A stretch of DNA of 40,929 bases from Alphaproteobacteria bacterium. GTDB lineage: Bacteria; Pseudomonadota; Alphaproteobacteria; JAUXUR01. This document shows, piece by piece, positions 18,941-26,517 of the stretch. The number at the start of each line of letters is the position of its first letter. Position 1 is the first letter of the stretch. The stretch covers positions 1 to 40,929 of the forward strand of contig JAUXUR010000080.1 of assembly GCA_030680745.1 (NCBI GenBank). Direction: 5' to 3'. The position numbers and the translations under genes were made by a program. The notes under the pieces are model-generated. The model made no database searches. It had not been told where the DNA came from and saw only the letters and a program-made list of their open reading frames with translations.

Positions 18941-21046
18941 ATGGCTGATCTACAAGAAAATACAAAGACAGAACAAGTAGGTTTCGATTGGGGCATCATT
19001 ACCAAACGGAAAGATCTTGCTTTTGCTTTTGGTATTGTGATGATTCTCGCCGTTTTAGTTGTGCCATTACCTAAATGGATGCTGGATATCTGTCTTGCTT
19101 TATCCATCACTTTTTCTATTCTTATTCTCATGACTGTTCTTTTTATTCAACGACCCCTTGATTTTAACTCGTTCCCCACCGTTTTATTGATTGCAACCAT
19201 GTTGCGATTATCGCTCAATTTAGCCTCTACTAGGCTTATTTTATCCGATGGACATATGGGCACCAAAGCTGCGGGCGCCATTATTGAGGCCTTTGGAAAA
19301 TTCTTCATGGGTGGCAATTTTGTCATTGGTATTATCGTTTTTTCAATCCTTGTTATTGTCAATTTCGTTGTGATTACAAAAGGTTCTGGACGAATCGCCG
19401 AAGTATCCGCAAGATTCACTTTGGATGCCATGCCTGGTAAACAAATGGCCATTGACGCAGATTTATCGGCAGGTCTTATTAACGAAACTGAAGCACGCAA
19501 AAGACGCGTTGAACTCGAAGAAGAAAGTAGCTTTTTTGGGGCAATGGATGGTGCGGCCAAATTTGTTCGTGGTGATGCCATTGCAGGTCTATTAATTACA
19601 ATCATTAACGTTGTTGGTGGCATTATTATTGGCACCATCCAACAAGGATTAACCCTCGGTGAGGCTGCTCAATCTTACACGATTTTAACCGTTGGTGATG
19701 GACTCGTCGCACAAATTCCAGCGCTTATTGTTTCAACAGCTTCTGGTCTTCTCGTTACAAAAGGTGGCATCAAAGGCACCACCGATCAAGCCTTTACGCG
19801 ACAATTAGGGGGATATCCCCGTGCTTTAGGCATGAGCGCTTTTCTGATGTTTGGCCTAGGACTTGTCCCCAATGTACCCATGTTCCCTTTTCTTTTCTTA
19901 GCGTGTCTTACAGGTGCTGGCGCTTGGTATGCAAACAATATTCAAAAAAAAGAAATCAAAGAACCAATTATTGTTGATGAAAAAAATACAAAAACAGGTG
20001 AGGAACAACCCTTAACCCAAGGACTTCATTTGGATACAATCCGCCTTGAAGTAGGATATGGCCTTATTCCTCTCGTCAATTCATCAACCTATGGCACACC
20101 TTTGACAGATCAAATTAAGACCTTACGTAAACAATATATTCTTGATTATGGGTTTTTAATCCCCGTTATTCGACTTCAGGACAATCTTCAATTACAACCA
20201 AATGAATATGCTATTTACGTCAAAGAAGTTGTCGCTGCCAAAGCGCAAGTCCGCATTGACCGGCAACTCGCCATTGATCCAAAAGGGGAACCCATAATGC
20301 TTCCTGGAGAACAAACCACCGAACCTGCTTTTGGACTAAAAGCCGTATGGATTGAGCCCCATTTAAAAGAAGATGCCTTATTCAGAGGCTATACCGTTGT
20401 TGATGCAGCTTCTGTGATTATTACGCATCTTACTGAAATCATTAAAGATAATATGTCAGAGCTTTTATCTTATACAGAAACACAAAAACTCATTGACGAG
20501 ATCGCTTCTAAACATAAAAAATTGATTGAAGACCTTATTCCGTCACAAACCAATGTCGGTCAAATTCAACGCGTATTACAAGGCCTTGTCAAAGAACATA
20601 TCTCCATCCGCGACTTACCCACCATTCTTGAGGGGATGGGCGAGATTATTTCAGTCACCAAAAGCACAACCCGCATCATCGAACAAGTAAGATTAAGACT
20701 TTCACGTCAGATTTGTGAATCTTATATGAAGCAACCCGAAAATTATATTCCTTTAGCCCCCTTAAACCCACAATGGGAACAAAAATTAATTGATTCCTTA
20801 CGTGGACCCGATGATGATCGACAATTAGCTTTATCACCAAGCGAATTACAAAGCTTTATTCAAGACATCAAGAAAGCCTATGAACGTTTTGATTCGATGG
20901 GTGAAAACCCCATTCTTTTAACAAATCCGATGGTACGGCCTTATGTCAGATCTATTTTGGAACGCCTGAGGCCACAAACAATTGTGATGTCACAAGCTGA
21001 AATTCATCCTAAAGTGAAAATAAGAACCTTGGGGTTGATTGGATGA
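18941..21046 (+). CDS. flhA: Flagellar export gate protein FlhA
   Basis: FlhA is the large export-gate membrane protein of the flagellar type III secretion system. The protein has 701 aa, usual for the family. The first ~330 residues carry several membrane segments (DLAFAFGIVMILAVLVV, LALSITFSILILMTVLF) and family signatures (MLRLSLNLASTRLIL; DAMPGKQMAIDADL). The C-terminal half is the soluble cargo/chaperone platform (LEVGYGLIPLV; RQLAIDPKGEP). The ATG is preceded by AAGGAC at a longish spacing of ~11 bases. Two repeats, E1 and A1, lie between it and flhF. Confidence 0.97.
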   Translation: MADLQENTKTEQVGFDWGIITKRKDLAFAFGIVMILAVLVVPLPKWMLDICLALSITFSILILMTVLFIQRPLDFNSFPTVLLIATMLRLSLNLASTRLILSDGHMGTKAAGAIIEAFGKFFMGGNFVIGIIVFSILVIVNFVVITKGSGRIAEVSARFTLDAMPGKQMAIDADLSAGLINETEARKRRVELEEESSFFGAMDGAAKFVRGDAIAGLLITIINVVGGIIIGTIQQGLTLGEAAQSYTILTVGDGLVAQIPALIVSTASGLLVTKGGIKGTTDQAFTRQLGGYPRALGMSAFLMFGLGLVPNVPMFPFLFLACLTGAGAWYANNIQKKEIKEPIIVDEKNTKTGEEQPLTQGLHLDTIRLEVGYGLIPLVNSSTYGTPLTDQIKTLRKQYILDYGFLIPVIRLQDNLQLQPNEYAIYVKEVVAAKAQVRIDRQLAIDPKGEPIMLPGEQTTEPAFGLKAVWIEPHLKEDALFRGYTVVDAASVIITHLTEIIKDNMSELLSYTETQKLIDEIASKHKKLIEDLIPSQTNVGQIQRVLQGLVKEHISIRDLPTILEGMGEIISVTKSTTRIIEQVRLRLSRQICESYMKQPENYIPLAPLNPQWEQKLIDSLRGPDDDRQLALSPSELQSFIQDIKKAYERFDSMGENPILLTNPMVRPYVRSILERLRPQTIVMSQAEIHPKVKIRTLGLIG

Positions 21047-21063
21047 AACAAATAACCCCAAAC

Positions 21064-21203
21064 TCGTCATTGCGAGCCTCCGCAGGGGGTGTGGCAATCT
21101 CAATTTTTCAAGAAGATTGCCACGGGGCCCCTTTTAAATTTGGGCCCCTCGCAATGACGACGGAGGGAAGATTGCCACGGAACTGCGCTCCTCGCAATGA
21201 CGG
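21064..21203. repeat. Palindromic interspersed repeat, family E copy 1 with an extra half copy
   Basis: The full element runs 21064-21160, from TCGTCATTGCGAG to CTCGCAATGACGA. It has internal GTGGCAATCT/AGATTGCCAC and GGGGCCCC ... GGGCCCC pairings. A second right arm (AGATTGCCACGG ... CTCGCAATGACGG, 21169-21203) follows directly. It begins 17 bp after the flhA stop. The same arm sequences occur at 26330-26443. Confidence 0.85.
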
Positions 21204-21212
21204 ACTTTTTAG

Positions 21213-21352
21213 ACCTCTTTCGAAACTCGCTAATGTGAGGCGAGTGATAGGAGATTCGGCACGGAAGACCAGAGTGTATCCTTATATACATGAGGATCTG
21301 AGTACCGAAGCGACGCATCAATCGTCCACAGTAGTAGAGTTTCAAAAGAGGT
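21213..21352 (+). repeat. MITE-like element, family A copy 1
   Basis: About 140 bp with 16-bp terminal inverted repeats carrying one mismatch: ACCTCTTTCGAAACTC (21213-21228) and GAGTTTCAAAAGAGGT (21337-21352). The interior matches copy 2 at 29276-29416 over most of its length (GCTAATGTGAGGCGAGTGAT; GAAGCGACGCATCAATCG). Inside are CTCGC/GCGAG, TTCGG/CCGAA and the core hairpin TGTAT (21275-21279) with ATACA (21286-21290), followed by TGAG. No credible gene. Its right end is the flhF ribosome-binding site. Confidence 0.85.
21347..21352 (+). promoter_or_regulatory. flhF ribosome-binding site made by the end of repeat A1
   Basis: AGAGGT at 21347-21352, 3-5 bases before the flhF ATG (21356). It consists of the last bases of the right terminal inverted repeat of element A1. 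Confidence 0.6.
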
Positions 21353-21355
21353 ATA

Positions 21356-22348
21356 ATGCGCTTTAAAACCTTCACAGCTGCAACCATCGCCGAAGCGATG
21401 AAACTCGTTAGCCAATCTTTGGGTGAAGAAGCTGTTATTGTTGCAACTGATAAAGGACCTCAAGGAAAAGGGGTGCGCGTTACAGCGGCCGTTGAAAATA
21501 TTCATTTTGAATTGCCGCATATTCCTGAACACGATGTGCCGTCGCCTCAATCTGAAGATCCTTACGATGTCATTCTTTCTTATCTGGAACGACATGGGAC
21601 ACCGGCACATCTTGCTAATAAACTATTACGCGCTGCTACAGCAATTCCTACAACCAACCCAAAACTCGCACTTGCAAGTGCTTTTGACCGTTTCTTTACC
21701 TTTTTAAATATTACACATAAAGACAATCCAAAACCGTTAATGTTTGTGGGGCCGCCAGGCACTGGCAAAACCATCGCCGTTGCTAAAGTTGTAGCCCGTG
21801 CTGTCATGGATCATGAACCAGTTCGTGTTATTACAACGGACAATTTAAAAGCCGGTGGCATTGAACAACTTTCTTTTTTAACAAGTATCATGGGACTTGA
21901 TTTAAGTGCTGTAAAAAGCCCAGCAGGTCTATTAAAAGCTGTTTTTGATGATCCTCTTGAAAAAGGATTGATTATTGTCGATACCAATGCTGTTAACCCT
22001 TATGCCAAGGACGAATTAAATGTTTTACATGAATATATCGATGCCATTGGCGCTGATCCCATTTTAGTATTACCTGCAGGCGGGGATACAGGTGAAACAA
22101 CTGATATTGCAAGTGCTTTTCAAGCCATTGGTGTCGATAAAATTCTTATCACACGCGTTGATGTCACAAGACGCTTAGGAAGCGTCCTTACAGCTGTTGA
22201 ACAAACAAAAATGCATTTTACTGAAATTTCAATATCCCCACTCATTGCACTTGGGTTAACTGCCATCACACCTGTGTCATTATCAAGACTCGTTTTAAGT
22301 GACCCAAGTCAACTTATCAATAAAGCCTTTAACAATAATACGAAATAA
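21356..22348 (+). CDS. flhF: Flagellar placement GTPase FlhF
   Basis: SRP-type GTPase that sets where flagella form. The protein has 330 aa. The N-terminus (MRFKTFTAATIAEAMKLV) is the family hallmark. The G domain has Walker A GPPGTGKT at 132-139 and a TDNLKAGGIEQL segment at 161-172. The G3 position reads DTNA (209-212) where SRP GTPases usually have DTAG, and G4 reads TRVD (266-269) instead of TKxD. It begins right at the end of repeat A1, which supplies its Shine-Dalgarno. It is followed by flhG 32 bp downstream, the usual FlhF/FlhG pairing. The start is fixed by the conserved N-terminus; an overlapping frame (21043-21366) is repeat-derived. Confidence 0.93.
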   Translation: MRFKTFTAATIAEAMKLVSQSLGEEAVIVATDKGPQGKGVRVTAAVENIHFELPHIPEHDVPSPQSEDPYDVILSYLERHGTPAHLANKLLRAATAIPTTNPKLALASAFDRFFTFLNITHKDNPKPLMFVGPPGTGKTIAVAKVVARAVMDHEPVRVITTDNLKAGGIEQLSFLTSIMGLDLSAVKSPAGLLKAVFDDPLEKGLIIVDTNAVNPYAKDELNVLHEYIDAIGADPILVLPAGGDTGETTDIASAFQAIGVDKILITRVDVTRRLGSVLTAVEQTKMHFTEISISPLIALGLTAITPVSLSRLVLSDPSQLINKAFNNNTK

Positions 22349-22380
22349 AAAATAATAGAATTAGGAAGTCAGAGGAAAAA

Positions 22381-23199
22381 ATGAAAAGCAACGCAACAGC
22401 CATAAAACAAGATCCAAGTTCTGCGCAAGAGCATGTCCCAAGAACGGACAATATCATCGCGATTGCCTCAGGCAAAGGCGGTGTTGGCAAAACGTTTTTA
22501 AGTATTTCTTTAAGCCAAGCTTTTTCAAAATTAAATAAAAAAACGCTTCTTTTTGATGGTGATTTAGGACTCGCCAATGTCGATATTCAACTTGGTCTGA
22601 TGCCCGAACGCGATTTAGGCTCTGTTCTTGGTGGCGGCATTAATCTTAAACAATCAATCATTCATTTTGACCTCGCCAATTTTGATATTATTGCAGGACG
22701 ATCAGGTGTTGGTAATTTTGCAACCTTACCCCCTTTAAGACTTGCACAACTTAGGAACGAACTATTTGCCCTTGGCAATAGTTACGATTTCGTGCTTGTT
22801 GATTTAGGTGCGGGTGTGGATAGAACAATGCGTCTATTATCCGCTTATGCAGGTTCTTATATCGTTGTCACAAATGCTGAACCAACAGCACTTACGGATG
22901 CTTATGCTTTCATCAAAATTACGCTTTACGAAGATCCTGACGCTAAAATTAAAATCATTATCAATATGGCCGATTCTCATAAAGAAGGAGAACGTACTTT
23001 CTTAACTTTATCAAATGCATGTCGTGAATTTTTAAAGATTTCACCACAACTCGCAGGCGTTGTAAGACGTGATAAAAAAGTGCCTGATTCCATTCGGTAT
23101 CAAACACCTGTTTTAACGCGTTATCCAAATTGTCATGCAGCAAGTGATATTATGGATATTGCTTACAGACTGACCAATATGGCTAGCAAAAATAAATGA
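22381..23199 (+). CDS. flhG: MinD-like ATPase FlhG (flagellar number control)
   Basis: ParA/MinD-family ATPase that limits flagellar number and acts with FlhF. The protein has 272 aa. The deviant Walker A motif GKGGVGKT (31-38) has both signature lysines. FDGDLGLANVDIQLG and the FlhG-like GRSGVGNFATLPPLRLAQL follow, and DFVLVDLGAGVDRTMR supplies the Walker B region. GAGGAAAAAATG precedes the start. The stop overlaps the next ATG (ATGA), so the downstream gene is coupled to it. Confidence 0.93.
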   Translation: MKSNATAIKQDPSSAQEHVPRTDNIIAIASGKGGVGKTFLSISLSQAFSKLNKKTLLFDGDLGLANVDIQLGLMPERDLGSVLGGGINLKQSIIHFDLANFDIIAGRSGVGNFATLPPLRLAQLRNELFALGNSYDFVLVDLGAGVDRTMRLLSAYAGSYIVVTNAEPTALTDAYAFIKITLYEDPDAKIKIIINMADSHKEGERTFLTLSNACREFLKISPQLAGVVRRDKKVPDSIRYQTPVLTRYPNCHAASDIMDIAYRLTNMASKNK

Positions 23200-24011
23200 G
23201 CATAAATGCAACGATCATTTCACCCAATCTAAATACTTTATTGCAACCAAGTATTAGCTCTACTATAGCCAACACGCAACAAATATTAACCAATGAAACG
23301 CCAAATCAAAATTTAAACATTTCTTCAAAAACAACTTTAAATAATATAATTAATATATTGTTTGAACCTCTTGAAAGTCTGATCAATATTTCAAAAACTG
23401 AAAACAGCCTTAAAGAATTTCTTAATTTTATACCAAAATTAGATAAAAATTTATCTGTACAATTATCTCAATTCACCGAAAAAATACTTGATAAATTTTC
23501 ATTGTCGCATCTGTTAGATAAAAACACACAATCCAAAATTGATACATTGCCACTCCAATCAATGGAATCTTTTTTAATCAAAGAAGATGAAAACACAACT
23601 CATTGGAAAATGATCCTCTTCCCTATTCTTGATAACGAAAAAATACTGCCTTTAAAATTTTATTATAGACACACACACAAAGAAGATTTTCAGCAAGATA
23701 AAGATCCTGATAATAAAAACAATAAAAAAACAACAAAAAAGAACATTCAAACGAGATTCGTCGCTGAATTCAATCTATCAGAAATAGGACTCGTGCAGTT
23801 CGATGGTTTAATTGATCCCAAAACGTTCAGCCTTTATTTACGTTCTCAAACGAATTTTCCAGAAGACATTCAGAAAGATATTCAATCACTCTTTAAATCA
23901 ATATTGACGGCTTCAACTAAAAATGGTGACTTAGTTTTTGAAACCCACAAACAATTACCCCAAATTGCTACCATTGAGGATAAAAATGATCAAAGGCCTC
24001 TCCTTATTTAA
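23196..24011 (+). CDS. FliK-like (hook-length control C-terminal) protein, tentative
   Basis: The protein has 271 aa and is hydrophilic. The N-terminal half is rich in N, T, S and L with no clear domain. The C-terminal part (~185-250) contains [20 protein letters not shown], then [15 protein letters not shown], the kind of beta-rich 'L-x-x-L-G-x-V-x-x-x-G' segment seen in FliK/Flg_hook-like C-terminal domains. A charged K/D/N linker separates the two halves. The gene is coupled to flhG by ATGA and overlaps nadK by 26 bp, so it is translated with flagellar genes. Identification rests on this motif and context. It could instead be an uncharacterised alphaproteobacterial flagellar protein. Confidence 0.5.
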   Translation: MSINATIISPNLNTLLQPSISSTIANTQQILTNETPNQNLNISSKTTLNNIINILFEPLESLINISKTENSLKEFLNFIPKLDKNLSVQLSQFTEKILDKFSLSHLLDKNTQSKIDTLPLQSMESFLIKEDENTTHWKMILFPILDNEKILPLKFYYRHTHKEDFQQDKDPDNKNNKKTTKKNIQTRFVAEFNLSEIGLVQFDGLIDPKTFSLYLRSQTNFPEDIQKDIQSLFKSILTASTKNGDLVFETHKQLPQIATIEDKNDQRPLLI

Positions 24012-24780
24012 ACGCGCGGCACCTGACATCGCTTTTTTAGCGTCACGTTCAGAACTTGCGCAATCTGCTTTAATGAAATTTGAAAAACTTTATAAACATA
24101 CCGAACCCTATCAAGCAGAAATCATTGTAGCACTTGGCGGTGATGGTTTCATGCTTGAAACGCTTCATAGATTTATCAATGACGATATCCCTGTTTATGG
24201 CATGAATTTGGGATCAACTGGATTTTTGATGAATAATTATTCCTCATCAAATCTTATTGAACGTCTTGAAAAAGCTCAATTAATAAAATTACGCCCTCTT
24301 CTGATGCGCGCAGAATGCATTGATGGCAAAATTAAAGAAGCACTTGCCATTAACGAAGTCTCCCTTTTACGTGAAACCCGCCAAACGGCAAAATTACGCA
24401 TTTCAATTGACGATCATGTACGCATTCAAGAATTAATCGCAGATGGCGCTATTGTTTCAACACCCGCAGGTAGCACCGCCTATAATTTATCCGTCCATGG
24501 CCCCATTTTACCGTTGCAATCAAATGTCATCGCTTTAACCCCTATTAGTGCTTTTAGACCACGACGCTGGCGCGGGGCTATTTTATCCCATGGATCAAAG
24601 ATCGGCTTTGATGTTCTTGAACCTGAGAAACGCCCCGTAAGCGCTGTTGCTGATTTCACCGAAATTCGTGACGTTCGTAAAGTTGAGGTTTTAGAAGATC
24701 CCAAACGAAAACTTTCACTTCTTTTCGACCCAGAACATAATTTAGATGAACGCATTTTCGCCGAGCAATTCTTACCATGA
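23986..24780 (+). CDS. nadK: NAD kinase
   Basis: Phosphorylates NAD to NADP in the cytoplasm. The protein has 264 aa from the chosen ATG at 23986, which follows TTGAGGATAAAA. A longer frame from 23938 exists, but the added residues are not family-like. The ATP/NAD-kinase motif [19 protein letters not shown] and the substrate-binding block [19 protein letters not shown] are all present. It sits inside a coupled chain (FliK-like, nadK, radC) with overlapping start and stop codons, so a housekeeping enzyme is probably co-expressed with the flagellar genes. Confidence 0.95.
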   Translation: MIKGLSLFKRAAPDIAFLASRSELAQSALMKFEKLYKHTEPYQAEIIVALGGDGFMLETLHRFINDDIPVYGMNLGSTGFLMNNYSSSNLIERLEKAQLIKLRPLLMRAECIDGKIKEALAINEVSLLRETRQTAKLRISIDDHVRIQELIADGAIVSTPAGSTAYNLSVHGPILPLQSNVIALTPISAFRPRRWRGAILSHGSKIGFDVLEPEKRPVSAVADFTEIRDVRKVEVLEDPKRKLSLLFDPEHNLDERIFAEQFLP

Positions 24781-25496
24781 ACGAAGAATTATATAAAATA
24801 TCCCATGACTTACCTGAAAATACGCCAGAAGATTATGTTGGCCACAGACAACGTCTTAAAGAACGTTTTTTAAAAGGTGGCCCTAACGCACTCGCCGATT
24901 ATGAAATGCTAGAACTCGTTCTATTTTTAGGCATTCCCAGAGGCGACGTTAAACCTTTAGCCAAAGAGCTCATGCGTATTTACAGTTCCTTTGCCGCAAT
25001 TATTTCAGCACCTATTGAAAAACTACTTAATCATAAAGGCATCGGCACACATGCCGTTTTCGCCATCAAAATAATAGGTGCCGCCGCTATAAGATTGGCG
25101 CGTGAACAAATTATCAATAAACCCATTTTAAGTTCTTGGCGACTTGTACTTGATTATTGCCATGCAAACCTTGCCTTTGCTGAAAACGAAGAATTTCATG
25201 TCCTTTATTTAGACAACAAAAACAGATTAATAACGGATGAAGCCCATCAAAAAGGCACTATTGATCAAGCGTCCGTTTACCCACGCGACATTATCAAAAG
25301 GTGCTTTGAACTAAACGCTTTAAGCATCGTCCTTGTGCATAATCACCCTAGTGGAGATCCCTCTCCTTCCAAAGCTGACATTGAAATCACAAAAGAAATT
25401 AACCAAATAACTAAATTATTAGGTATTTCGATTCATGATCATCTGATTATTGGTAAAAATGGCCATGCTTCTTTTAAATCATTGGGACTTTTATAA
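24777..25496 (+). CDS. radC: RadC/JAMM-domain protein
   Basis: UPF0758/RadC family, 239 aa. The N-terminus carries helix-hairpin-helix-like segments ([27 protein letters not shown]). The C-terminal JAB/MPN domain has the metal motif [14 protein letters not shown] (HxHx10D). Historically named a DNA-repair protein; the real activity of the family is unclear. The ATG overlaps the nadK stop (ATGA). It is the last gene of the run, followed by 116 bp before the next gene. Confidence 0.92.
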   Translation: MNEELYKISHDLPENTPEDYVGHRQRLKERFLKGGPNALADYEMLELVLFLGIPRGDVKPLAKELMRIYSSFAAIISAPIEKLLNHKGIGTHAVFAIKIIGAAAIRLAREQIINKPILSSWRLVLDYCHANLAFAENEEFHVLYLDNKNRLITDEAHQKGTIDQASVYPRDIIKRCFELNALSIVLVHNHPSGDPSPSKADIEITKEINQITKLLGISIHDHLIIGKNGHASFKSLGLL

Positions 25497-25566
25497 AAAC
25501 AAGAAATCAAACGTTTAAATTGTTGTTTAAGTAATATTTTTTTTATGATAAAATTAAGTAAACAAG

Positions 25567-25587
25567 ATGTAAATTTAAAATTTACAT
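25567..25587. promoter_or_regulatory. Perfect 21-bp dyad, possible operator
   Basis: ATGTAAATT, centre TAA, AATTTACAT: nine paired bases on each side with no mismatch, 25 bp ahead of the ATG at 25613. A TATGAT at 25544-25549 with TTGTTT 15 bp further upstream could be the promoter. The dyad then falls near the transcription start, where a repressor or a 5' RNA hairpin would act. Confidence 0.5.
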
Positions 25588-25612
25588 AAATAACAATACA
25601 TTGGAGGGTAAC

Positions 25613-26143
25613 ATGAAATTCATCTCACTCACATTCGCAACAATATTGTCTATTTCATTATACACAACTCAAGCTGCTGCAGCTGCTGCAGGCGCTGCAA
25701 ATGATGTTGATGCTGTAACACATATCAGCATTGAAGCGCACCATAAAAAAGATGGTACTGTAGAATTTAAACAATCCGCAAAGCACTTTGGTAATAAAAA
25801 GGAAGAAGCAGATATTGTATCTTTAGGTGTCTTTAGCTCACTAAAAGACCTTGGCAGTAAAGTCGTTGACAAAGGCAAAGAACTTGCAGGAAAAGCAGTA
25901 GATGTTGCTAAATCTGCAGGTAGCGCAGTTTTAGATGCTGGCAAACAAGTTGCAAGTACAGCTTTACAAGGTACTGTTAATTTCGTGACAGACCCTGCCA
26001 ACATTATAAAAATAGCAAAAGGTGGTATTGAAGCTGGTACTGCATATGCAACAGGCGGCACAAAAGGCCTTACAGATCATGTAGCAGGTAAAATAACAGG
26101 TGCTGGTAAAAAGCCTGTAGCAAGTAATGATAACGACGAATAA
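25613..26143 (+). CDS. Small exported amphipathic-repeat protein
   Basis: The protein has 176 aa. The ATG at 25613 is chosen because a strong GGAGGG (25603-25608) precedes it; a TTG 12 bases upstream overlaps that site. A clear signal peptide (MKFISLTFATILSISLYTTQ, then an alanine run) is followed by a ~40-residue charged segment. A K/A/G/V-rich amphipathic stretch follows (KVVDKGKELAGKAVDVAKSA, then LDAGKQVASTAL), resembling the 11-residue patterns of apolipoprotein/LEA-type or surface-binding helices. A terminator follows. The expression signals suggest an abundant product. Family and function are not recognised; a membrane-surface or stress role is inference. Confidence 0.75.
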   Translation: MKFISLTFATILSISLYTTQAAAAAAGAANDVDAVTHISIEAHHKKDGTVEFKQSAKHFGNKKEEADIVSLGVFSSLKDLGSKVVDKGKELAGKAVDVAKSAGSAVLDAGKQVASTALQGTVNFVTDPANIIKIAKGGIEAGTAYATGGTKGLTDHVAGKITGAGKKPVASNDNDE

Positions 26144-26157
26144 ATCAATCAACGTAA

Positions 26158-26192
26158 AGCCTGTTTTCTTTTCAACAGAATACAGGCTACTT
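26158..26192 (+). terminator. Intrinsic terminator of the small exported protein gene
   Basis: AGCCTGT (26158-26164) pairs with ACAGGCT (26182-26188), with a 17-base loop that can form an inner CTGTT/AACAG pair. ACTTT follows. It lies 14 bp after the stop codon. Confidence 0.6.
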
Positions 26193-26329
26193 TAAAACAA
26201 TTCATTTATAATCGATCATTCTTTTGACTTAATACATCAGAATTAACGTTATGAAATGTCAACAGCCTCTAATATAGTGTTTTTAAAAATAATCGAACTA
26301 ATGAAACAATAAAAATTACACTTCCCACT

Positions 26330-26443
26330 CGTCATTGCGAGGGGCAAAGCCCCGCGGCAATCTAAAAATACTCAAAACAAAGCAAATAGTTGCATTAAAA
26401 ATTTAAGATTGCCACACCCCCTTCGGGGGTTCGCAATGACGAA
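26330..26443. repeat. Palindromic interspersed repeat, family E copy 2
   Basis: Arms TCGTCATTGCGA (from 26330) and TTCGCAATGACGA (to 26443), with inner GCGGCAATCT / AGATTGCCAC and two small hairpins (GGGGC AAA GCCCC; CCCCC TTC GGGGG). It lies in the 374-bp gap between two convergent genes. The rest of that gap holds only the terminator at 26158. Confidence 0.85.
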
Positions 26444-26517
26444 ATACTTGCATTAACAGCTCTTAATTTTAAACAAAATAAGTTCGATTTTTAATAGAAA
26501 ATACTATAAAAAATTCA

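Noticed and set aside
21043..21366. A 107-codon plus-strand frame overlapping the flhA end and the flhF start
   Set aside because: It is a translation of repeats E1 and A1 with no family signal and overlaps both real genes.
25669..26061. A 130-codon antisense frame opposite the small exported protein
   Set aside because: An open antisense frame is expected opposite A/K/G-rich repeats; no start signals.
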